Assembly (NCBI GenBank): GCA_949126835.1
Contig: OX421498.1
Span: 874,501 to 938,500, forward strand
Length of the DNA: 64,000 nt
Reading direction: 5' to 3'
Source of the DNA: Anisus vortex
Taxonomy: Eukaryota > Mollusca > Gastropoda > Planorbidae
The notes beneath the pieces are model-generated. The model saw nothing but the letters and a program-made list of their open reading frames with translations. It did no database searches and had not been told where the DNA came from. The position numbers and the translations under genes are program-made. Shown here piece after piece: positions 35,669 to 44,700 of the stretch. Each line of letters begins with the position of its first letter. Position 1 is the first letter of the stretch.

Positions 35669-36271
35669 CATTTTTTATTTCTGAGTGAGTCGAACTGTTA
35701 AACCGACCCCGATGAGATTACTCTCTTTGAGCCTAGTTGATAGCGGCAGCGGCCCATGGATCTGATGCAGGAACGGCGTAAGTTAAGTCATCTTAGCGCC
35801 AACTTCTGTTCAAGGTAGCCCTGTTAGTTAAGTCATCTTAGCTCCAACCTCTGTTCAAGGCTGCCCTGTACTGGCGATATAAATCAACCTTAACGGGCTC
35901 CAGTTGACATCTTGAATAAGTTCCCTATACAACCATTGAGTTGAACTGCACGACTCACCTGATTGTAAACTGTTTCGATCGCCAGTACCATCGATTTTGT
36001 AGCTTCCCATCACTTACCATAGTTTTATAAACTAAGGCTACACTATGAGTAATGATCTAATTGTTTTCACAATTACTATCAACTAGAGTCACCTAACTCA
36101 GAGGTCAAAACATACTAGTCCACTAGAAGATAAAAAAATGTCTTCAGAAGTTTCCAATTAGGAATATTTAATGAGATAACCTTCGAATGTAAATTGTTCG
36201 AGACTATATCAAATAACAACTCTCTATGTTAGCGTCGACTGGAAAGAGGGTGGGAGGTCAACATGTTTGAG

Positions 36272-36480
36272 TGTTATAGAAGATGTTATAGAAGATGTTA
36301 TAGCAGATGTTATATAAGATGGTATATAAGATGCTATAGAATATGCTATAGAAGATGTTTTAGAAGATGTTATAGAAGATGTTATATAAGATGCTTACAG
36401 AAGATGTTATAGAAGATGTTATAGAAGATGTTATAGAAGATGGTATATTAAATGGTATAGAAAATGTTATAGAAAGTGAT
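36272..36480. repeat. 12-bp array (atgttatagaag), about 17 imperfect copies
   Basis: P6 intron 1, directly after the conserved gcgtcgactggaaa segment. P7 has a related agaagatgtttt array at the same place. Confidence 0.85.
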
Positions 36481-36575
36481 GGTAAGAGGTGATGGGAAGA
36501 GTTTTAAACAAGCTATTAGGATTCGATGTTTTTAAGCCCTTAACTTAATTTGGATAGATTAACTGGTGGTTTAAA

Positions 36576-37282
36576 AAGTCAATATGAGGGTGGATGATAC
36601 AGTAGTCAATATGAGGGTGGATGATGCAGTAGTCAATATGAGGGTGGATGATCAGTAGTCAATATGAGGGTGGATGATACAGTAGTCAATATGAGGGTGG
36701 ATGATACAGTAGTCAATATGAGGGTGGATGATACAGCAGTGAATATGAGGCTGGATGATGCAGTAGTCAATATGAGGGTGGATGATGCAGTAGTCAATAT
36801 GAGGCTGGATGATGCAGTAGTCAATATGAGGCTGGATGATACAGTAGTCAATATGAGGCTGGATGATGCAGTAGTCAATATGAGGGTGGATGATGCAGTA
36901 GTCAATATGAGGCTGGATGATGCAGTAGTCAATATGAGGCTGGATGATACAGTAGTCAATATGAGGGTGGATGATGCAGTAGTCAATATGAGGGTGGATG
37001 ATGCAGTAGTGAATATGAGGCTGGATGATGCAGTAGTCAATATGAGGCTGGATGATACAGTAGTCAATATGAGGGTGGATGATGCAGTAGTCAATATGAG
37101 GCTGGATGATGCAGTAGTCAATATGAGGCTGGATGATGCAGTAGTCAATATGAGGGTGGATGATGCAGTAGTCAATATGAGGCTGGATGATGCAGTAGTC
37201 AATATGAGGCTGGATGATGCAGTAGTCAATATGAGGCTGGATGATACAGTAGTCAATATGAGGGTGGATGATGCAGTAGTGA
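36576..37282. repeat. 27-bp minisatellite, 26 copies, P6 intron 1
   Basis: Unit caatatgagggtggatgatg plus cagtagt; three polymorphic positions (gggtgg/ggctgg, atgc/atac, agtc/agtg). Spurious ORFs run on both strands. Confidence 0.95.
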
Positions 37283-38042
37283 AAATATATATCTGAGATA
37301 TACGATAGTAATAACTAGTGGTTTTTATTGGGAAAAAAAAATTTTTTTTAGACATCTTATAATCATAAGGAAATAAAAGTAATTCAAAACATTTTCTAAA
37401 AATGACTCACGCATTTAACTTTGATGTCCTCACAATCCATGTTCCTCTTTCTGGATGTGTGTTTAGTTGATTCTGAACGAATTTGATCCTTGCCCATTGT
37501 TTTTGTCAAAGCATCAAATCCTTGAAAAAAAAGGTAGGTATTCAAACATTAAGAAGTAACTTCAAAAAAAATATGTTTTCAATCCTTACTTGTTTATGTT
37601 TTCTGCAGATTACTTCTACCAAAGACTATAATTAGATGAACAAATTACTTTAATATTTCTGATACTTGATTACTCGAATTACTTCTTTTCGGAATTCCCG
37701 ATTCCCATTTGTATTGTACACTTCCGTTTTTTCTTATAGCTATGATTTTCTCAATGGAAAATTAAATTTGAAATCGAAAGTTGTATAGGCTACAGCGGAA
37801 ACCTTAATGCAGCCGTAAGAGTCATTTTAGACAGCGTTATTGGCTGCGCACGAAATAAGAACATATAAGCTCTAAAAATAGAGCAAGCCGTTCATCTTAT
37901 TATAGTCTTTGCTTCTACTTAGGTAAGTAGTCATATTTCTTTGAAGTGATTCTCAAGTTATTGATGTAAAGGCTATAACTTTGGAAATTGAGGAACAGAT
38001 GAATTTCACTGTTCCAACATTTTTGTTTTAAAGCTCTAGATC

Positions 38043-38868
38043 TATTCAACATCGGAGGGAGACCAGTCAACAATCTTCGCTTTGCCGATGACATAGATGG
38101 ATGGCTTAGCTGGCTGTGAAAATGAACTGAGGGAGTTAACAGCCAAACTAGAGAAAATACCAACGGCGCATGGCATGGAAATCAACGCTGAAAAGACCAA
38201 ATCTATGGCAAACGTAGAGTTTGAATCCGAAGTACAAGTGGGCGGTCAGAGACTCGAGAAAGTCTCCTCCTTCAAATATTTGGGATCCATAATATCCGAT
38301 GTAGGATCCAAGCCAGAAATTCTTGCAAGAATAGTCCAGACAACTGCTGCACTTTGCAAGCTAAAAAACATCTGGCGAAGCAAGGCAATCTCACTTTACT
38401 CTAGGATTCAACTGATGCGCTCCCTGGCGATGGCAGTTTTTATGTACGGCTGTGAAACATGGACAATTACAGCAGATCTACAGAAAAGAATCAGAGCCCT
38501 GGAAATGAGATGCCTATGTACAATTTTAAACATCTCCTACAAAGATCGAGTTACAAATGAGGCTGTCCGTGAGCGAACAACCAACTTCATCGGCCCTCAC
38601 GAGGACTTACTCAGCGCCATTAAATCCAGAAAAATCAGATGGTATGGGCATGTGGCAAGATCCAAAAGCCTGGCGAAAACCATCCTGCAGGGCACAGTGC
38701 AGGGTGGAAGAAAGAGAGGCAGGCAGAAGAGCCGATGGGATGATGACATTAAAGAGTGGACCGACGTGTCTCTTCCAGACTCCCAGATGGTGGCGCAGGA
38801 CCGAGACGAATGGCGTAAATTCATCCAACTGTCAAAAAATGGTGCCCCAACGACCCTATGGGATAGAA
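38043..38868 (+). mobile_element. LINE reverse transcriptase C-terminal half
   Basis: Starts in the catalytic region (GGRPVNNLRFADDID), has one frameshift near 38095, then an open run of about 255 codons with SSFKYLGSIISDVGSK, VFMYGCETWTI, RIRWYGHVARS and GRQKSRWDDDIKEWT. These are conserved C-terminal blocks of RTE/CR1-like LINEs. It ends in (gaa)n at 38868-38879. The open frame runs on into the 12-bp array, giving a spurious RSIQ-repeat tail. Flanked on both sides by agatctattcaa. Confidence 0.85.
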
Positions 38869-38877
38869 GAAGAAGAA

Positions 38878-39210
38878 GAAGATCTATTCAAAGATCTATT
38901 CAAAGATCTATTCAAAGATCTATTCAAAGATCTATTCAAAGATCTATTCAAAGATCTATTCAAAGATCTATTCAAAGATCTATTCAAAGATCTATTCAAA
39001 GATCTATTCAAAGATCTATTCAAAGATCTATTCAAAGATCTATTCAAAGATCTATTCAAAGATCTATTCAAAGATCTATTCAAAGATCTATTCAAAGATC
39101 TATTCAAAGATCTATTCAAAGATCTATTCAAAGATCTATTCAAAGATCTATTCAAAGATCTATTCAAAGATCTATTCAAAGATCTATTCAAAGATCTATT
39201 CAAAGATCTA
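38878..39210. repeat. 12-bp array agatctattcaa, about 28 perfect copies
   Basis: The unit is identical to the sequence immediately left of the LINE (38036-38047), that is, the probable target duplication. Confidence 0.97.
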
Positions 39211-39284
39211 ATCAGCCTAATGAGGAAATTTGTTATTTATCATACAAGATAAAGAAAAGCATCATTTAAGAGTCAGCTATTGAG

Positions 39285-39738
39285 CCATCAGGACATTCTA
39301 TTTGCATTAAACTTATCAGGACATTCTATTTGCATTAAACTTATCAGGACATTCTATTTGCATTAAACTTATCAGGACATTCTATTTGCATTAATTTTAT
39401 CAGGACATTTTATTTGCATTAAACTTATCAGGACATTCTATTTGCATTAAACTTATCAGGACATTCTATTTGCAGTAAACTTATCAGGACATTATATTTG
39501 CATTAAACTTATCAGGACATTCTATTTGCATTAAACTTATCAGGACATTCTATTTGCAGTTAACTTATCACGACATTTTATTTACATTAAACTTATCAGG
39601 ACATTCTATTTGCATTAAACTTATCAGGACATTCTATTTGCATTAAACTTATCAGGACATTCTATTTGCAGTAAACTTATCAGGACATTCTATTTGCAGT
39701 AAACTTATCAGGACATTCTATTTGCATTAAACTTATCA
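39285..39738. repeat. 28-bp minisatellite, about 16 copies
   Basis: Unit atcaggacattctatttgca plus ttaaactt. Confidence 0.95.
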
Positions 39739-40134
39739 TTAACAAAATTCGTTTTGTTGCACACATTTTATTTACATGAACTATTTAAGACTATGAACTA
39801 TTTTGAACCTTAGATTGGACATTTCTATATCTTTTAGACATTAATATTGACATTTCTGTTTGATATACAAATTATCATAGACATATTTGATTCTTTTATA
39901 TCTTATCATAGACATTACTGTTTTTGTTTTGAACCTTATCGTAGATTTTAATGTTTAATTTGTTTAGGATCATATCGTGGACGTTTTTTTTAAGACCTTA
40001 TTGCGGCCATTTTAATTTGTTCATACAGCCACGTGGAGGGAACATAATTAAAGTATTATAACTTAACACTAGACCCTAATTAAGGTATTATCAAAACTGA
40101 AATATTTGGATTTAGAAAATAAGATCATCTTAAA
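39739..40134. other. AT-rich, no gene seen
   Basis: Contains degenerate gacatt/cttatca words that may be decayed members of the preceding array. Confidence 0.4.
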
Positions 40135-40390
40135 AGGGTGGTCGAGTGGCTGCGCGTTCGACGGGCGTACCGAAGTTCCTGGGTTCGAATCCTGGTGCAG
40201 GCTATGTTTTTTTTTTCCCAAGAATGGAGGGATTCCCTGAGTCTACCCAGCTCTGATGGGTACCTGACGTTAGTTGGGGTAGAGTAAAAGCGGCTGTGCA
40301 TAGAGATGGCCACACAATCACCTTGTATGCTGTTGCTACAGAAACTGGTAAACGCTGCTTCACCGACCTTATGATCAATTTTGTCCAACG
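40135..40390 (+). mobile_element. tRNA-derived SINE, full length
   Basis: Head ggtcgagtggctgcgcgttc, B box gggttcgaatcc, body with tacccagctctgatgggtac and end cgctgcttcaccgacc. Best preserved member in the window and a good reference for the family. Confidence 0.85.
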
Positions 40391-40559
40391 AGAACTTTAC
40401 TTACTCTATCAATCACTCCCTATGTTTAAATATATACTACTCACTATTGCAATTATCTTCATAATTATATTCATCTGCATGTTTCATTGTATCTTTGTAT
40501 TTGTTATATGATATATCATTAGTTTATCCTTGAATTGATTTAAAAATATTTCTATCCCT

Positions 40560-40935
40560 GGTAGAACGTTTTCACAAAGACCACTGACCACTGACAACTG
40601 ACCACTGACCACGCGTATTTTAATACAATTTCCACGTGTTTTAATATAAGTGGTTTAAGACCTGACCCTTGCAACCTTTCCTACCCCACAACCATTCGCT
40701 GCAGTTCATTAAAATTTTAATTGCCTGCCGCCACGTGGGAGAACTCCGCCATCCTTCCTTAATGACTCCAAGCCCCTGTCATCGCGCTATTCCAGGGGGT
40801 GGGGGGAGAAAGGGGAGGGGGACTCGACCTCTGAGATTCTTCGCTTGTCGGTCAGTTCCACTTTAAAGATTCTCTTTGCTGACCGAAACCCGGCGAAGGA
40901 AGGAAGACGGCACCATAGGTAAGTCTTGTTTCAAT
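40560..40935 (+). promoter_or_regulatory. GC-rich island with a strong donor-like site, unassigned
   Basis: GC-richer than its surroundings, with gccacgtggg, a gggggtggggggag tract and ending at accatag|gtaagtc. It could be a promoter with a non-coding first exon on the plus strand, or unrecognised transposon sequence. No matching downstream exon was found. Confidence 0.25.
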
Positions 40936-41084
40936 AATATATTTATTAGACTCTCTGCACAGGACACATATGCTGGACATTCCCTTTTACTTTAGACCTT
41001 AGCGCTGGAATTACTATGTTTCTTTTATACATATTCATCGACACTGTCTTTTCGCTTTCAATTGTGCAATTGACATTTTCTTTT

Positions 41085-41217
41085 ATCACCAAGTATCAAG
41101 ACAAGCGGCGAGTCTATCTTGACCAGGCTGCACCAAGTATCAAGACAAGCGGCGAGTCTATCTTGACCAGGCTGCACCAAGTATCAAGACAAGCGGCGAG
41201 TCTATCTTGACCAGGCT
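41085..41217. repeat. 44-bp repeat, 3 copies
   Basis: Unit caccaagtatcaagacaagc plus ggcgagtctatcttgaccag plus gctg, identical copies. Confidence 0.9.
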
Positions 41218-41742
41218 GTTTGTGAGTCGATACTCCTTTTTTTCCACTTCGCCGAATTGGGGTGAGCTATCGTCCCACACTATTATAAATTAGGGCTTCC
41301 TCCATATATTACGTCAAAACTGAACCAGTGAGTAAAAAAAACACTTCACGAACATGGAGGTTAAATATGTGGACACAGTGTTTTATTAGCTACAGATACA
41401 TTTTTTTTCAGGCCCTGTCAACAACGAAGAGGTTTAAGTTCTAAGTAACAGACACCCAAAAACTAGCTACACTGGCACAGTAAGTTCAGTTCTCATCTTC
41501 CTGATCCTACTGTGGGTGGACTCGACTTACTTACACAAGTTCGCCACATCACTGGGCTACTCGTTAAGTCCTCGAACAACGTAAACCAACGAGTTAACGT
41601 TTCCTTGGATTTAAATTTTGTTTAAAATAACTTAATGGATATTCTTGACTGGATACAACACTACTTTGTAAAAACAACAGCAAAATGTGACTTCTCTCTA
41701 CATCCAAGTTTTGGGGATTAGAGAAGACAAACAGATTTCGAC

Positions 41743-44700
41743 TCAGTGGCGGACATTGTTACTGGTTTTACCTGGGGCAGTGGCCTGTTCGAGCAGTTGT
41801 ATCAATCGATCTAATCCTTGCATTTTACGGTCAAACAGCTGCTGCTGTAGTTCAAGAGAATCCTTTATCTGAAAACAAACAAGAAAACATGCTAAATTAT
41901 ACAATATGTAAGAAATATAATTTTCACAATGTAAACAAGACAATATGCTCAGCTATACTATATGTACTATATGTACAATATGTAGGAAATATAATGTACA
42001 CAATGTAAACAAGACAACATGTTCAGCTATACTATATGTACTATATGTACAATGTGTAAGAAATATAATGTACACAATGTAAACAAGACAACATGTTCAA
42101 CTATACTATATGTACTATATGTACAAAATGTAAGAAATATAATGTACACAATGTAAACAAGACAACATGTTCAGCTATACTATATGTACTATATGTACAA
42201 TATGTAAGAAATAGAATGTACACAATGTAAACAAGACAACATGTTCAGCTATACTATATGTACTATATGTACAATATGTAAGAAATAGAATGTACACAAT
42301 GTAAACAAGACAACATGTTCAGCTATACTATATGTACTATATGTACAATATGTAAGAAATAGAATGTACACAATGTAAACAAGACAACATGTTCAGCTAT
42401 ACTATATGTACTATATGTACAATATGTAAGAAATAGAATGTACACAATGTAAACAAGACAACATGTTCAGCTATACTATATGTACTATATGTACAATATG
42501 TAGGAAATATAATGTACACAATGTAAACAAGACAACATGTTCAGCTATACTATATGTACTATATGTACAATGTGTAAGAAATAGAATGTACACAATGTAA
42601 ACAAGACAACATATTCAGCTCTACTATATGTACTATACGTACAATATGTAAGAAATGGAATGTACACAATGTAAACAAGACAACATATTCAGCTATACTA
42701 TATGTACTATATGTACAATATGTAAGAAATAGAATGTACACTAATAGAGTTCAGATTTTAAATCTTTGGTTTACATGATCGTTCTATTCTATCACTGACC
42801 GATCGCCACTGGTCAACGCAATCCTCATGGTAGCAGTTGGAGCAAGGTGCGATCTCGTCATCACTGCTACTGTAGCCTTCTTGTGATTCGTCCACTTCTT
42901 GACCACCTTTCTTGGCCTGAGACTTTCCCTTCGCCGCCTTCGATTTTTTAACTGGCTTGTGTGTCTTGATTGGCCGGCGTTTCCCACTAGGCGAGCGTGA
43001 TGTAGCAATTCTAGCACGCTATATGTAGAATAATAGAAATTCTATTTGTCGTTATATGCATACAAAGATAATTTAAGCTCAGAGCGCATTGAACATTGAG
43101 CAACAAATAAAGCAAGAAAAAGGATATAATTCTCTAGGCATAAAATGAATAATGTAAAAACTTTACAATTTTAGGACACAACAAATAAATGCAGCTTTAA
43201 CGGATCTAATGAAAAATTCAAACAGTTTCTTCTGAAAATGTTTATCGAAGGTAAATATTAAAATGTGTTTTCACGTTCTCTTAAAACTGATGACATAATT
43301 TGTCTGCCTGAGATGGATGGGAACTAGATTCCAACTTTTCGGGCCAGGTATGAGAAGTCCCTTAAGCCAGCGGTCTTCAGGGAGAAACGAAGCAGCACCG
43401 GGAGCGATGAGTCGGTAGAACGTTCAACTGGCGTACCGAGGGTCCTGGTGAAGGCTAGGATGGTTTCCCTGGACTCGAGGGAGTACCTGAGGCTTTCCAG
43501 CCCTTATGGGTACCTGAAATTAGTTGGGGTAAAGTAAAGGGGCTGGGCATTGTGCTGGCCACACATCTCCTAGTATGCCATGGCCACAGAAACAGGTGAA
43601 CGCTGCTTCACCGACCCTATGATCAAATTTGTCCTTACGACAACTAGTTCTCACATAACTTGAACAGAACTTCTGCCATGTACTGAGAATATTCACACTA
43701 TATCAATTAATAAATAGGCTAACTGTAGAAATCTACTAACTAGATGTACAATATCCCGAATGATAGATTGAAATATACAAGCAAATCCACACAAATTATA
43801 TATAGGTGTATAAATCGGAGCACATAACGGTCGAACTTATAGAAGTTCAAGGCTGTTGGATGAGACTTCGTCGAGATCTATCAGTTGTATTGGGGAGTGT
43901 GGGAAAAGATCCTGTCCCGAGTATGTATAGCCGGCTGAATAGCCAAGTGACCCCACCCCAGGAAGCTTGTGGCGCATTTAATAACCAATTAAACATCGAA
44001 ACCCTACTTATTGTCTTCCAGGTTGTCAAACAAAGTCGGTTGACCACAAAAGATCCAGGTGGGGTGTCAAGATTGTCCGGACAAACATGTCGATCACATG
44101 GGGAGCCTGTTTCCCTCTTGTATTTCTTTTTATTAAGATTCGAGCCAAAACATCAACAAGAAACAGCCGACTGGTTTACGTTTGATTGAGATATCCCAAT
44201 GTGCTATCTCGTATCGCGAGTCGACACCCTTAAAGGAACAATTGCGCCAACAAACTGGCCGAGCCCCATGAATATTACACACACGCGCCGGCCACGATGT
44301 TTTTACCCGGATGACCGACTTCGTCATTTTACTTTTGAACGCAGAAATTTAAAAACGAGCTAATCCTTTATCGTGGTCTAATTAATTATATTGCTAATTA
44401 TTAGACTGACGCGCATTGACCACAAAGGGGTTTTGCTGGGGAACGCGGTCCAAGGTGCGTGAAGGCACTCAAGCCGCAGAACCCTCACAGAAAGGCGCCA
44501 GGAAAAAGGCGAGGGACAGAGGAAAAGGAAACTGCGCCATCGTCCCTTGAGGATAGAAGGATGCCATATATATAATTATTAGACGCATCGTCACAAGCCT
44601 GATTATTGTCAACAAAAAAAATGTGCGTTATAACTGTCCCCGGGTAGAAAGTGCAATGTAATGAAAGATTACATTATAAAAAGCCGCCATTAAAGGCTTT

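Larger units (their letters stand above)
34973..37520 (-). pseudogene. P6: 5' half of a RING-family gene (exons 1 and 2 only)
   Basis: Exon 1 is 37411-37520, ATG 37495-37497, 29 codons (MGKDQIRSES... HTSRKRN), donor TGC|GTGAGT. Exon 2 is type B, 34973-35155, 61 codons: RSCTGYRQVKK ... GSCSVKFTPQAK, acceptor CTTCAAG, donor AAG|GTAAAA. No exon 3 or 4 follows before P5; flanks of a missing exon 3 abut the short hAT-like element at 33841. Either a truncated copy or a donor of first exons to a chimeric transcript with P5, since every available junction is phase 0. Introns are loaded with arrays. Confidence 0.55.

Noticed and set aside
36633..37355. ORFs of 210-240 codons in the 27-bp array
   Set aside because: Same artefact; the array lies inside P6 intron 1.
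38097..39269. 390-codon gene with a RSIQ-repeat tail
   Set aside because: It is a truncated LINE reverse transcriptase running into a 12-bp array.
40135..40210. tRNA gene
   Set aside because: A and B boxes are present but the arms do not pair properly and a SINE body follows; the same holds for 4983, 15490, 15959 and 23135.
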